64,000 nucleotides of DNA from Anomaloglossus baeobatrachus (GCF_048569485.1 NC_134355.1:558540142-558604141), one strand, 5' to 3'; numbered from the stretch's first letter, positions 1 through 12,721 are shown. Notes: generated by a model not told the origin, from the sequence alone. Made by a program: numbers and translations.

Positions 1-3000
1 GTCGAGGCCTTGAAGGGCAGTATCGACAAGAGCAAACCATTTAGACAAACATGGTGCAACTAACAACTTGGAATGTTAAGGGCCTAAGATCGCCTAACAA
101 GCGAGCAATGATACTAAGACACTTGAAAAGACTAAAAAATGATATTGCTCTACTACAAGAAACCCATTTAGGGAGGGAAGATTTCTTCCGCATGAAAAAA
201 TACTGGGTGGGTTCAGTATATGGGGCAGAGGCACAGGGAAGGAAGGCGGGCACAATGATTTTGATAAACAAACAGCTTAGTCATGAAGTGGTGGCTCAGG
301 AAGAGGATGATCAAGGAAGATGGCAGCATTTAACAATTACCAGTCCAGCGGGAACGCTCAGTATATATAATGTTTATGGTCCAAACTCGAAACAGAATCA
401 GTTCCATGACACCATAAAAACCATAATTCTCTCAGACAAGGAACCTAACATCATAGTGGCGGGGGACTTCAATGCAGTGCCAGACTCAGCGGAGTACAGA
501 AGCAAGGGAGAGGGTGAGTTGGGACACGGGGACTAGGGCTCAGCCCATAGAGAGGTTTCATTGGAGGATGTAGGACTAAAAGACATTTGGAGACTAACTC
601 ACCCACATGACAGAGAGTATACGCACTTCTCTCATCCACATAACAGTTGGTCTCGTATAGATCAGATTTGGTTGTCTTTGGAACTGGCAAATGGTGTGCA
701 GAACTGCATGATTGAGAGTATGGTGATCTCAGACCACAGCCCGGTGAGAGTGGGCCTTAGAGAGAAATTCAAGAGAGGATCAGACATTATATGGAGATTC
801 CCGTTGTTTCTCCTCAGACAGGACAATTTTCACAAGATAATAAAGGAATGGTGGGAAGAGTTCTCAGAAAATAATAAGGAGCATAGGGCGACCCCAGTAT
901 TATTCTGGGAAACGGCGAAAGCGGTCTTGAGAGGGCGTTTGGTGGGGTATGCGGTCATGGTCAAACGAAAGACGAACGTGAAATACAACTCTCACAGCGA
1001 GGCAGTGCGACTAGCGTATACTAATTATTTGGCAGACAGATCTATCACAGCAAAAGATAGGTGGTTGGCGGCCAAGAGAGACTTTGACGACTGGGCAAAA
1101 AAAAAGGAACAATTATTTTGGTCACATAAAGAGGCTGATCTTCATAGATTTGGGAATAAGGCGGGGAGGATGCTGGCAAATTTAGCAAGGGGCAACAGAA
1201 AGATGACGGTAATCTCTACAATGAAAACAAAGGGTGGAGGGGTGACATCGGATCCCAAGGAAATTAATAGGGTGCTGGGAGAATATTACAGAAAGTTGTA
1301 CGGACCAGGACATAACGACATGACTGATGAGGCGGAGTGGCTAAGACAAGCCCAAATACCCAGCTTAACGGAGAAGGAACTGGAAGCCTTAAACGCAGAT
1401 ATTACAGAGGAGGAGGTTTCAAAAACAATTGGGGAACTTAGTACTAATAAGGCTCCAGGGCCCGATGGTTTCCAACAGCGAATTCTATAAAGCCCTCAAG
1501 GATCTAATCTCACCGGACCTAACTTCAGTCTTTAATGCGATTCAGGGGGGAACAGAAATCCCTAAAAATGCCAATATAGCATACATTAAATTAATACCCA
1601 AGGGAACCAAGGACCTGGACGACCCTTCGAGCTATCGGCCCATCTCGCTCATCAACCAGGATTTAAAAATAATGTCTAAAATCATGGCTGATAGGTTGGC
1701 CACGGTCTTACCTAGGTTAATTTCAGAACATCAGGTAGGGTTTATAAAAGGGAGAAATGCGGTGACCAACATTAGGAAGACGATTTTAGTGGTTGACGCA
1801 GTTAGATTGGGGCGCACGAAGGGGGGGGCAAGTCCTGCATTAGTCACACTCTATGCTGAGAAAGCGTTCGACAATGTTAACTGGAGCTGGTTAGACAAGG
1901 TGATGGAGGCCGCAGGGATCTTGGGCAAGATGAGACTCTATATTAACAGCCTATATGCCAACTCAGGGGCAAGGATCCACACCCCGAGTTTTTTGTCCGA
2001 CGTGTTCCCCCTGATGAAAGGGACGAGACAGGGATGCCCGCTATCCCCCCTATTATTTAACCTGGCAATTGAACCCCTATCAAGAGTGCTGCAGGGTCAT
2101 AATAGTTTCAAAGGGATCAACATGAGGGGAGCAGAAATGAAGATAGCGCTCTTTGCTGATGACGTGATTCTATTTATGGAGGACCCTGGTGCGGACCTGC
2201 CCCGGACACTTAGCATGATAGAAAAATTTGGCGCCTTTTCAGGTTTTAAATTAAATAAAAAGAAATGTGAGCTGCTATTCCTGAGCGGGGATCAAGGGCC
2301 AGCTGGGGGTATCTTACGTGAGGGGCATGTGAATGGAATTCCGGTAGCACAATCATCACTCAAATACCTGGGAGTACGTATAGGAAGGACGGTGCAATCA
2401 ATTTATAAACTGAACTATGGTCCACTGGTCAGAAAAATCATAAATCAATTGAAGGGCTGGAAGGGACTACCCCTGCCATTATTGGCAAGATGCCACCTCA
2501 TAAAAATGATGAGCTTCCCTAGGCTTCTGTACCCCTTCCAAACTATTCCATTATTGTTGACACTAAAGGATGTCAACAGACTCAACTCCGCGTATGCAGA
2601 TTTTATTTGGAGGGGAAGGAAACCCAGAATAAAGCTACGTACGCTGATGAAGTCTGTGGAGGAGGGAGGGATAAATTTTCCGGACGTCAGAGGGTATAAC
2701 GTTGTGTGCATCATGAGACACGTGATTGATTGGCTGAGAGGAACGAGTAGACACTTGGATTATGGTACGGAACTCAAGTACGTAGAACCATGGGATCTGA
2801 CGTCTATTCTTCACTCCCCATTGTCCAAGGTTGAAGGTCACATAAGAAACTCTGTTATATTCCGAGACACCATGTTGACCTGGAGATTGGTAAGACGGAA
2901 ATTGGGACTTTCATGGAAGGTATCAAAATACCTAAATCCTTGGGCATCACCAAACTTCCCCCAGGGGAGAGAGAATAAACTATTTCTCAAATGGAGAGAG

Positions 3001-4184
3001 AAGGGCATTAGAAGAATGATAGATGTTATGAATGTGGAAGAGAGAAGGTGGATGACAGGTCGGGAAGTGCTTGATAAATACAACCTCAATGGCTTCCACA
3101 TTATTCAGTACGAACAATTGAAACATGGAATAATCAGAGGGCTGGGTGAGATTGGAAGGGAACTGAACAAGAGTATGATTGACGAGCTTATGGAAGGCAA
3201 TGTAACAAATTTAAATGTCTCTCGAATATACCGAACATTTATAGGTGTGCTAATATCCCGGGAAGATAGTCGTACACTTTTAGCATGGAAAAAACAACTG
3301 AAAGGGCAAGAAGTGGTGGAGGTCATACTGAAAGGATGGGTTCAGATGCGGAAACAAATCACCAATGAGAGCTGGAGAGACACCCAATTTAGGATATTAC
3401 ACAGGGCGGTTTTGGGTTTCAACATACCGGGCAGAGAGGCACGGTGCCCTAAGTGCCACAAAGAAAAAACAGACATGTTACATGGCCTGTGGGAATGCAG
3501 GACGATAAAGAGGTTCTGGAATCAAGTCGGAGCACTAGCCCAGACAACATGGAGAATTTCCTGCAAATCAGAGTTAATGGTGTGGATTTTTCACTTATTT
3601 GAGGGTGGAGTTAGAGGGGGACTGAATCCTCAGGACAAAAAGACATTTGCAATCATACATGACATAGCCATGATAGCTAAAAGGTGCATTCTAAGGCACT
3701 GGATACAGGAGGAGGCTCCATCCACAGGGGAAGTCATAGGTGAACTACATAATCTTTTGAGGATGGAGAAACTAGAAGCAGAAAGGGACAAAGACAATAA
3801 GACTACCAAGTTTTTTGGGAGATGGAAAACTTTTATTGAAGTTTATTTCAAACAGGAAGAAATAAACCATTTAGTGGCACCTTTTAGGCATACGGAGTGG
3901 TACCTTCTGAATGAAATCCAGGGCAGCTTGGGAAAGTTGAGGATTACTTAGCGGGGACTAAGGTGAAGGGCAAAGGAAGATGGTATGGCATGATCAAGGC
4001 ATGGCATCAACATTAGAAATATTAAAGAATGGCACAGGGGCTCAAGGGTTTGTTTCATGATGTTATGTTCGGATTTTATAATTTTTATTTATTTTATGTC
4101 AATGTAACCTGAAAATCATACTTCTTATGATACCATATTGTATAGAATTTGTAAAATCAATAAAAATTGTTTGGAAAAAAAAAA
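1..4184 (+). mobile_element. L1-clade LINE retrotransposon, 5' side outside window
   Basis: The sequence runs from just before ORF2 through an endonuclease/reverse transcriptase frame to a 3' UTR with an AATAAA-like signal and an A-rich tail at about 4174-4190. The 3' UTR of about 220 bases after 3951 is A/T rich. If ORF1 exists it lies left of base 1. L1-clade elements copy themselves by nicking the target with their endonuclease and priming reverse transcription there. The copy is broken (see the ORF2 entry) and is a fossil of moderate age, since only a few disruptions are visible in almost 4 kb of coding sequence. Confidence 0.9.
51..3951 (+). pseudogene. L1 ORF2: AP endonuclease plus reverse transcriptase, broken
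   Basis: An N-terminal exonuclease/endonuclease/phosphatase-type domain starts with TTWNVKGLRS at base 51. It contains an ALLQETHL block, a GDFNAV block and SDHSPV near base 730. The reverse transcriptase domain follows, with APGPDG, YRPISL, GTRQGCPLSP and FADDVILF at about 2150. A C-terminal CPKC...H...C cluster near 3450, typical of L1 ORF2, closes the frame. Three defects are visible: an in-frame TAG at 534-536; a frame change near 1475, where the frame ending at 1490 gives way to the one ending at 3951; and motif A reading LYAEKAFD at about 1849, where the family has an aspartate in place of the tyrosine. The last alone should abolish polymerase activity. The start at 51 is chosen because it immediately precedes the conserved TWN endonuclease motif. 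This placement is L1 rather than Tx1 on the basis of the C-terminal cysteine/histidine cluster; I am less sure of the exact clade. Confidence 0.9.
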
Positions 4185-4190
4185 TAAAAT

Positions 4191-4639
4191 ACGTGATTAT
4201 CCCACAGTTTAGCATAAAAAAGGCATCAGTGTTCCCTACAGAATTTTTTTCTGAAAAAGACCGGCACAAAAGTAAACCAAGAAATTCTAAAAAATAAAAT
4301 ACGTTTATTGAATCTTTGTTAAAATATTCAAAAGATCAAAGAAGGCACAATAGATACAGAGGTATGCGTAATAAAAACATGTCAACGCGAAAAAAAAAAA
4401 ATACTACTGAAATAAGCAGGATATAGTCACAAAAAAATATATACTCATGCAAGTACAGATTTCTATTATATATTATTGCGCCTATTGAGTATTTTTAGTA
4501 TTGCTAGCACAAATACAAAATATCAAAGAAAACAGACTGCAACGAAAATAATATATAGATATCAAAATTGTAGATTAACCTTATCCAATAAATGCACCGG
4601 AAAAATGCACAAATACACAGTTTTATTGCTGGTCAGAGT
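4191..4639. other. A/T-rich stretch without recognised feature
   Basis: No open frame, terminal repeat or recognisable repeat family was seen. Several short A runs occur (for example near 4390). It may hold old repeat debris. Confidence 0.4.
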
Positions 4640-4812
4640 AAGTGCGCACGCTGCAGATTTGCCGCAAAAAAATGTGTCTAACATTGCTGCAGTCATTCCC
4701 CATGCGGATTTCGCTGCGGTTTTGGTGCATTTTTTTTACCGCGGGTGTGGGATTCTTTAAGAGGGTCCGGATTTTCCTTAAGAAAAAGTCACTTTCTAGT
4801 GCACACATAGTC
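4640..4812. mobile_element. Partial MITE end related to the next element
   Basis: Contains GTGCGCAC near 4642 and ends with a GTGCACACATAG motif at about 4801-4810. It also holds GC-rich CCGCGG and TGCGG words like those of the neighbour at 4816-6282. It looks like a diverged or truncated member of the same MITE group lying against the neighbour's left end. No second terminus of its own could be placed. Confidence 0.45.
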
Positions 4813-4815
4813 TAA

Positions 4816-6282
4816 GGCTCTGTGCGCACTGGGAAATGGAATTTTCTTGAGAAAATTCCGCATGCCCTCAAAGATTACCGCACCCGCGGTAAAAAACCGC
4901 GGGAAACCGCACCCGAAAACCGCATGCGGTTTGCCGCGGTTTGCTGCGGTTTTACCGCGGTATTATTCGCGGTATTGCCGCGGTTTTGCCGCGTGCGGGT
5001 TGGGATGTGCTTTATTGCATTCAATGCAATAAAGCACATTGAAGGAAAAAAAAAAAAAAAAAAATACATTTAATTCTGATAGTAGATAGACAGAAGAATA
5101 GATAGAGGGATAGATAGATAGACAGACAGATAGATAGAGGGATAGATAGAGGACAGATCGCTGCATTTCCCACGGTCGGCAGTGAGTTCACATTACCGGC
5201 CGTGGGAAATGACCGGTAATTACCTCTGCTGTCTGCTGCATTCAGCCTGTGTCTGTGACAGTCGCGGCTGGATGTCAGCAGTGCAGGACGCAGGAGCCGG
5301 AGCTGTGGATGTCGGAGCTGTGGATTACGCCGGAGCTTTGTTTGGGGGGGGTTAATAAAATGGTGAACGAGGCTTGTTGGTTTTATTTAAAATAAAGGAT
5401 TTTTCGGTGTCTGTGTTTTTTTTCACTTTACTTACGGGTTGATCATGTCAGCTGTCACATAGACGCTGCCATGATCAAGCCTGGGGTTAATGGCGGTGGT
5501 CCCCCACCATCATTAACCCCTTGTATTACCTTGCCACCACTGCTACACGGCGGCAAGAAGAGCCGAGGACACGCCGGTATTGCCGCATAATGTATGCGAC
5601 AGTGCCGGGGCAGCTGCGGCTGATATTCTCGGCTGCCGGAGGGGGAGTGAGGCGGGGGACATTACCCCTGCCCCTCTCCCTCCCCAGCCTGAGAATACCG
5701 GGCCGCCGCTGTGTGCTTACCTCGGCTGGATGGTAAATATGCAGCGGAGCCCACGTTCTTTTTTTCCTATATTTCCGTTTTCTTTCTATGTGTGTTCTAT
5801 GTGTCTGTGTCTGTGTTCTATGTCTGTGATGTGTTCTGTGTCTGTGATGTGTGTGTTTACTCTCTGCACGGCTTCCTCTTCCTGTAATGACATCACTTCC
5901 CTGCAAAACCGCAAGCAAGTGATGCACATTACCGGAGGTAAACCGCAAAATACCGCAGGGAATAACGCAGGAAAACGCAGTGAACCGCACAGAATTTGCT
6001 GCCTGCGTTATTCCCTGCGGGATTTCATGATTAACATTGAGTCAATGGAGTGAAATCCCGCAGCGATGTGTGGAAAAGAAGTGACATGCACTTGTTTTTG
6101 CTGCGGGATTCCCGCAGCAAAACATGCAGCTGTCAAATTCCGCCTAGTGCGCACAGGATTTTTTTTCTCCATAGGATTTGCTGGTGATTCACTGCAGAGA
6201 TGTTATGAACATTTTCTGCAGCGAAACATGCAGCAAATCCGCGGAAAATCCGCGGCAAAATCCGGTAAGTGCGCACATAGCC
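4816..6282. mobile_element. Harbinger-like MITE, 1.47 kb, TAA target duplication
   Basis: The ends are inverted: GGCTCTGTGCGCACT on the left and AGTGCGCACATAGCC on the right. The direct TAA at 4813-4815 and 6283-6285 is the 3-bp duplication expected for PIF/Harbinger insertions. The arms are rich in CCGCGG and TGCGGTTT words that fold on themselves. No transposase is present, so it is non-autonomous. Its middle (about 5280-5740) holds the module found again inside differently ended elements near 7.2, 8.4 and 15.7 kb. The superfamily is inferred from duplication length only. Confidence 0.75.
5078..5158. repeat. GATA-type microsatellite
   Basis: Imperfect tandem GATA/GACA repeats with GAGG interruptions, directly after a run of about 20 A (5045-5063). 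It lies inside the MITE at 4816-6282. Confidence 0.85.
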
Positions 6283-6728
6283 TAAAGGGTTTAACAAATC
6301 CAAGGTTCTAATGCCAAAGACTATGTAGTTATGTAATGCCTAAGTCAGTATGCCTAGGGTCAGTATACACTACAATAGAGACTAGGAACAATAGGTCTGA
6401 ATAGGTAGCTCACTACTTATAGAATATTGAACAACACCTGTTGGAGTAGGAATAAATCCAACAAAAAGCAATGAGTTTAAAATGTAAAAATTAGATTTTT
6501 ATTAAGAAATATTAAAAACATTGTAAAAAAAACAGTATATAATGGTGCTTCAAAAAGGAGGGACACAATACCAGTCTATAATTTCATGTTAATGAAAATA
6601 TAACAATATAAATACAAATGTGCAAGCACAGGTATTAAAGCATAGAAAAAAAATAATAAATAGCTATCAAAAATATTTTTGCTAAAAATGTATATGGCCA
6701 GAATAAACCTATCATACATATAGCAATC
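6283..6728. other. Unclassified A/T-rich repeat-like DNA
   Basis: No gene, terminal repeat or family recognised. It resembles old non-coding retroelement UTR but nothing decides it. Confidence 0.35.
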
Positions 6729-7773
6729 ACTGACTCCCGGCTGCTTCTGCTTCCGCATCCAATCATTACTGTGCCCTCCCGGTAACCAGCACTAACTAAA
6801 GGACCTTCCATGACGTCATAGCCATGTGACCAGTCAGGTGTGAATGCTGTATGGTTACAGACTTGTCACATGGCTATGACGTCACGGAAGGTCCTGTTAA
6901 CTGAACTTTCACTGTCACTGTGCGAGTGTCGCATCGGCATTACCCAGTACGGCTGCACACTATCTTGACAGGAGCGGTCAGCTGCATGTATTTCCATGCA
7001 GCTGAGGCGCTCCTGTCCAGAGAGTTTCAGGCTGTTCCTGCTGATACTAATATGAGACGCAAGTGGAATCATGCCCTCACTGTCTGCCTGCTTCTCGTTC
7101 TGTACAGAGAGATGAAGTAGAGTTGACAAGGCTCTCCCTGTGGACTAAATCAGACTAAAGATTTTTTTTTAGACTAAAGATGGAGTCTCTAAATGTTTTT
7201 TTTGTTTTATTTCTAATAAAAATATTTTTTCTGTGGTTTTTTTTTACTGTTCCCTAGAAATTCATGGTGGTCATGTCTAATTTGGCATGACACTATGAAT
7301 TTCGGGCTTCGTATCATCGGAGAATACAAAGCTGGTATGTATTAACCCCTTTATTACCCAGCGTGCCACCACCATCAGGGCTGCTGGACGAGCCGAGTAA
7401 AACGCATGGAAATGGCGCTAAGAAACAATGCGCCAATTCCAGGGGCGGCTGCAGGCTGCCAAGAATCCCAGCCCCCAGCTGCCTGGTTTTACCTGACTGG
7501 CGATCAAAATACGGTGGGAGTCCACGCATTTTTTTTTAATTATTCTTTTTAAATAGTTAAAAAAAATAAAATAATGGGCTTCCCTGTATTTTGATTGCCA
7601 GCCAAGGTAAAGCCAAGCAGATGGGGATGGCAGCCCGTAGCTGTCCAGTTTATCTGCCCTGAGAATCAAAAATACCACGGTGCGCTATGTAATTTTTTTA
7701 AATTATTTATTTTTATACAACTATATACTATATATTGTGTACACATATACTGTATATACTGTACATATTTACA

Positions 7774-8050
7774 CAGCTCCAGCAAAAATTAAAAACCATT
7801 GCAAAATTTTTAGTTTTTCTGATTTTTCTCTTAATAGGTATATTTTTGAGTAAAATGTAAATTGTTGTTTTATTCTATAAACTATTATTTTCAGAAAATA
7901 AATACAAAATTGTTTGCTTGGAAATTCAGAGACATGTCAGTAAGTTATAGAATAAAAACAATTTACAGTTTACTCAATAATATACCTATAAAGATAAAAA
8001 TCAGAAAAACTGAAAATTTGGACGTGGTCTCTTAATTTTTGCCAGAGCTG
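7774..8050. mobile_element. Tc1/mariner-type MITE in the palindrome loop
   Basis: The ends are inverted: CAGCTCCAGCAAAAATTAA on the left and TTAATTTTTGCCAGAGCTG on the right. TA follows the right end, as expected for Tc1/mariner. Its two halves are themselves inverted (a TTTTTCTGATTTTT block near 7816 and its inverse near 8000). It is about 277 bp and has no coding capacity. Confidence 0.75.
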
Positions 8051-8069
8051 TATATATATATATATATAC

Positions 8070-8133
<64 letters not shown>
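8051..8133. repeat. (TA)n microsatellite
   Basis: About 80 bases of nearly pure TA directly beside the right end of the Tc1-type MITE, probably expanded from its TA target site. Confidence 0.9.
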
Positions 8134-8135
<2 letters not shown>

Positions 8136-9254
8136 ATGTGTGTGTGTACACAATATATAGTTGTATAAAAATAAATCATTTAAAAAAAATGACGTAGTGC
8201 TCTGCGGTATTTTTGATTCTCAGCGCAGATAAAGCGGACAGCTACGGGCTGCCACCCCCATCTGCCTGGCTTTACCTTGGCTGGCAATCAAAATACAGAA
8301 AAGCCCGTTAAGTTTTTTTTTTTAATTATTTAAAACAATTTTAAAAAAAATTAGTGGGATCCCGCCATATTTTCATGGCCAGTCAGGTAAAACCAGGCAG
8401 CTTGGGACTGGGATTCTCCGCAGCCGCCCCTGGAAATGGTGCTTTGTTTCTTAGCGCCATTTCCAGCCTCTTTACCTTTCTAGCCCAGTGGCCCCAATGA
8501 CGATGGCATGCTGGGTAATAAAGGGCGTAATACCAGCTTAGTATTCTCAGATGGTACTAAGCTTGAAATTCATGGTATCATGCCAAATTAGACATGACCA
8601 CCATGAATTTCTTGTAAACAGTAAAAAAACAAAACAACACAGAAATTTTGTTTTTATTAGAATTAAAAAAAACCCAAAACATTTAGAGACTCCATCTTTA
8701 TTATAAAAAAAATCCTTAGTCCGACGTAGTCCACAGGGAGAGCTATGTCAACTCTGCTTCATCATTCTGTACAGATAAGTGTCTCTACAGAGAGAAGCAA
8801 GGAGAGCATTGTCAGCTCTGCTCCATCACTCTGTACAGACCGAGAAGCAGACTGACAGTGAGTGTATGATTACACTTGCGTCTCGCATCGTTATCAGCCG
8901 TTATGGCCTGACACTCTCCGGACAGGAGAGCCTCAGCTGCATTGAAACACATGCAGCCGACCCACTCCTGTGTGCAGCTGGACAGTGTGCGGCTGTACTG
9001 GGTGATGCAATGCGAGACTCGCACAGTGACAGTCAAAGTGCAATTGAGTACATGAGCCATAGACTCGGGTGAACCCTGAGGTCACCGCGAACATGGCCGA
9101 AGACTGCCGAGTGATGAGCAGTGCAGTGCATACCCCTGAAAGTTAACAGGACCTGCCATGACATCATAGCCATGTGACCAGTCTAACCTAATGTCTGTAC
9201 AACATTCACACCAGCGTGGTCACATGGCTATGACGTCATGGCAGGTCCTGTTAT

Positions 9255-9790
9255 GAAGGTAGCCTAAGCTATAAATTGTTTGTTCAAATGTAATAAGAAT
9301 ATCTGTGTATGTAAATAATCAAATTGTAGATGTAGTTGCATAATTATCTGTGTGTCTATATAGCAATCACGCAGACCCATAATATGATTCTAAGCTGTAT
9401 AGTCATGAAGGGGTTACCAAGGATGAGTGAACAGATGTACAAACAATGAAAGTCTTCATAATGATGAGCAAAAGTCTTATCAGTAGTTTCACATAGAAAG
9501 AATGTATAATTAATGAACAGATGTATTTTACAGCATACTGGGAAAAACTGGGGAGTGAAATACTCCCTACTCCCTGTTGATTCAGGTCAATGATGTATTC
9601 TGTATAACTGAGTTTTTTCTAATACATGAGTTCAGTCTATGACATTGACTCATACAGCGAACACTTTTTGTGTGATCCTTGTCTGATTCATTAATATCTG
9701 TACATACAGCTAATTCGGCACCGGACTCTGGATATCCTGAACGAAGAGACCGTTAGCTATCTTCACCTAAATTTATACCTTGACACTGTA
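9255..9790. mobile_element. Insertion in the right arm, possibly a solo LTR
   Basis: This segment is missing from the matching place in the left arm (near 6800), so it is a later insertion. Part of it (9255-9763) is bounded by TGAAGGTAGC and GCTATCTTCA, inverted ends starting TG and closing CA, which is LTR-like. I could not find a convincing target duplication or other LTR marks, so the family is open. Confidence 0.35.
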
Positions 9791-9864
9791 AGTCAGTGCC
9801 AGTTAACGGGAGGGCACAGCAATGATCGGACGTGGAAGCAGAAGCGGCCGGGAGACAGAGTCTG

Positions 9865-10854
9865 CAGGACATGTTGCGGGACCTGTAAGTATAATCATAA
9901 TGTTTTTTAACGTGCTTTTTTTTTTTTTTACAGCCCTTGGACTGAACTGGACTCGAACTGTAACATAAACTTCCCAGAAAGCTCGGGATCGCGTGGATGA
10001 ACACCATGTGTCTGGTACGAACCCCGAACTTTACAGTTCGGGTTCACCCATCATTACTCCTGATGCCTCCTAGATATCCCAGTTTGTAAGTAACATCTCT
10101 GGACATTTATAGCGGATTGTCTTTTCTGACCCCAAAGTGGCTCCTTGTATTTGAAGGAAATATGAATGGGGCTATATATTATCTGTGGCTATTTATGTAT
10201 ATATAACATCTCACCCTGTGTTTTTTCTAACCTCACCTATTTAGCAAAACTACTTGAGGGACATGGTTCCTCTGTTGCTTTAAATGTGGAGCAGTGAACC
10301 TGTCATTGAATGTTCATAGAAGTCTGACAACCTATACTTATAATTTCTAGACTACAGACATTATATGACAATTTGACCCTGACTGATAGCTTGAGATTTT
10401 TTAAACTTCTCCTGTCTTGACTTGGGGAAACCGACTAGTCGACAACTAAATCTCTTCAAAACTTTCACGTGGGTTAGGTATACAGGGCTTAATAGGGCGA
10501 GATTAATGTCAGCCGCCGTTCAAGCAGGGGGGCAAAAAGAAACCTAGGGTCACCTCCGCTGACAGCAAGGTATCCTGACTTAGGGATTTTCTATGGAGAC
10601 GTAAGCTTATGTGTATTAATCACCATACATCTTGATATATACATATGTGTATAATCCTCTGCGCCATGATTGCACATTCTACATTTAAATACTTTAATAT
10701 CACTGAATTGTAATTTTTAGATGCTTTATTAAAGGTTATTTTTTAGATTAAAGTATTGGTTTTTAGTTTATAGATTTTGATGACTCCAAGGATGGTTATC
10801 ATATAAGCAGAAATTGTGTGTCAAATTTAGGTGCCACTTTTATCTATTTACCCA
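9865..10854. other. Unclassified repeat-like DNA
   Basis: A hairpin with GAACCCCGAAC...GTTCGGGTTC near 10020-10045 resembles the end of another MITE. The rest is A/T rich with no gene or family I can name. Confidence 0.35.
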
Positions 10855-11447
10855 TGTAAAAATGTAAAATCTGGCGCTAAAACCAAATTTTTTGTAGTAA
10901 AAATGTAATTATTTTTTCTTCATCATCTAATAGTATAAAGTTATCTGGCACATCTGTGGGGTTAATATGATCAGTGCACCCCTAGATGAATTAATCATGA
11001 GGTGTAGTTTGTAAAATTGGGTCACATGTTAGGGGTCCTGCTGTTCTGGCTCCTCAGGGGCTCTGCGAATGTGACATGGCATCCACAAACCATAACAGCA
11101 AAATAAGGCACTCCTTCCCTTATGAGCTTTGCACTGAGCCTCAAAAATAGTTTTCAACCACATGTGGAGTATTGACATACTGAGGAGAAATTACACAACA
11201 TTGTATGGTCCATTTTCTACAGTAACTAGGGGTGGGCGAGCCTTACCATGCTCGTGTGCTTGGTACTTGTAGCAAGCGCTTAATACTCAGATGGGCGAGA
11301 CTCATTTATTCGAGTATAATAGAAGTCAATGGTGAACCCAAACATTGTTCTTGAAAATCGTCCTGAAAATGCTTGAATTCCCCATTGACTTCTATACTAC
11401 TTCAGTACTCAAGTAGCGCCCTTCCAAGCATTAACTACTCATTACGA

Positions 11448-12019
11448 AGCTATTCCCCAGCCTCGCCACTCTGCCAATCCCTTCACTGGCTTCCCATCGC
11501 CCAACGACTCGTTCAAAACATTAACCATGACATACAAAGCCATCCACAACCTGTCTCCTCCTTACATCTGGGATCTAGTCTCCCGGTACCTACTTGCACG
11601 CAACCTCAGATCCTCACAAGATCTCCTTCTCTACTCCTTTCTTATCTCCTCTTCCCACAATCGCGTACAAGATTTCTCCCGTGCCTCCCCCATACTCTGG
11701 AACGCTCTACCTCAGCATATCAGACTCTCCCCTACCGTGGAAAGCTTCAAGAGGAACCTCAAGACCCATCTCTTCCAACAAGCCTACAACCTACAATAAT
11801 CCTCAGTCCAGTACACCACTGTGCAACCAGCTCTGTCCTTACCTATTGTACCATCACCCATTCCCTATACACTGTGAGCCCTCGCGGGCAGGGTCCTCTC
11901 TCCTCCACCACCAGTCTGTTTTGTACTGTTAATGATTGTGGTACGTATACCCTCTTTCACTGTAAAGCGCCATGGAATAAATGGCGCTATAATAATAAAT
12001 AATAATAATAATAATAATA
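11448..12019 (+). mobile_element. L2-clade LINE, 5'-truncated 3' end
   Basis: It keeps the last part of the ORF and a 3' UTR that ends in an ATA/ATAA microsatellite tail. The 7-bp ATTACGA occurs at 11441-11447 and at 12020-12026, giving a clear target duplication inside the MITE. The 3' UTR is rich in CCTC, has GAGCCCTCGCGGGCAGGG near 11877 and ends GCGCCATGGAATAAATGGCG before the tail. A second copy of the same 3' end is at 23740-23990 on the minus strand. Confidence 0.85.
11460..11799 (+). pseudogene. C-terminal remnant of L2 ORF2
   Basis: The reading frame from about 11527 gives MTYKAIHNLSPPYI, NLRSSQDLLL, SRASPILWNALP and ESFKRNLKTHLF. This is the conserved region that closes L2/CR1-type ORF2 proteins after the reverse transcriptase. 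Just upstream, LHWLP-like sequence is read in another frame, so there is a frame change near 11500. The polymerase itself is missing because of 5' truncation. It has no function. Confidence 0.85.
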
Positions 12020-12721
12020 ATTACGAGTACTGAGCACCAGAACATGGTAGTGATCGCTCATCACTACCAGTTGCCCTTGTAAAAATTAAACGTTTGGGGC
12101 TAAAGGTACTTTTTTGTGAGAAAAATTCATTTTTTAATCTTCACTCTTTAACATTATAAAATTCTGTGAAGCAATTGTGGGTTTAAGGTCCTCCCTATAC
12201 CGCTAAATAAATTAATTGAGGAGTGTAGATTCAGAAATGGGGCCACTGTTTAGGCACATCAGGTGCTCTGCAAATGCGACATGGCGCCCACTATCCATTC
12301 CAACAGTCAAATGGAGCTACATCCCTTTGAGCCTTGCCGTGTGCCCAAACAGTAATTTTCCAGCACATATGGGAAATCGATGTGCTGAAAAAAAATTGTG
12401 ACAATTTTTATATAGTTCATTTTCTACAGATATCCTTGTAAAAATGAAAAATTGGGGCTAGACGTACATTTTCATGAAATTTTTTTTTTTTAATTTTCAA
12501 ATTCTGTGAAGTACGTTTGGATTCAAGGCAAGGCACTCATCATACATCTAAACAATGTATTTGAGAGGAGTAGCTTCCAAAATGGGGTCACTTGTGGGGG
12601 GTTTCCACTGTTTAAGCACATCAGGGGCCTCTGCTAATGTGACTTGGTGTCAGCTATCTATTCCAGCCAATTTTGAGCTTCAAAAGTGAAATTGCGCTAC
12701 TTTCCTCCTGAGCCATGCCAC

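Larger units (their letters stand above)
6729..9864. repeat. Large inverted repeat (about 3.1 kb) of MITE type
   Basis: The left arm runs from about 6729 to 7770 and the right arm from about 8170 to 9864; they are reverse complements with moderate divergence. Landmarks are TGACGTCATAGCCATGTGAC near 6811 and its inverse near 9220, a CACAGGGAGAG block at 7134/8735 and a GGAAGCAGAAGC block at 9832 with its inverse near 6743. The right arm carries an extra piece of about 530 bases (9255-9790). The inner arms contain the module shared with the MITEs at 4816 and 15047. No transposase is present. The superfamily is undetermined because no clean target duplication was found. Confidence 0.75.
11227..12066. 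mobile_element. hAT-type MITE carrying an L2 fragment
   Basis: The left end is TAGGGGTGGGCGAG and the right end GATCGCTCATCACTA (inverted, imperfect). Flanks ACAGTAAC and CCAGTTGC fit a diverged 8-bp duplication. An inner hairpin (TAGAAGTCAATGG near 11330 and its inverse near 11382) is typical of such MITEs. It was inserted into the 370-bp array and later received the L2 copy at 11448-12019. Confidence 0.6.

Noticed and set aside
5526-6053. Frames of about 155 codons on both strands
   Set aside because: Non-coding MITE interior, overlapping frames, no domain.
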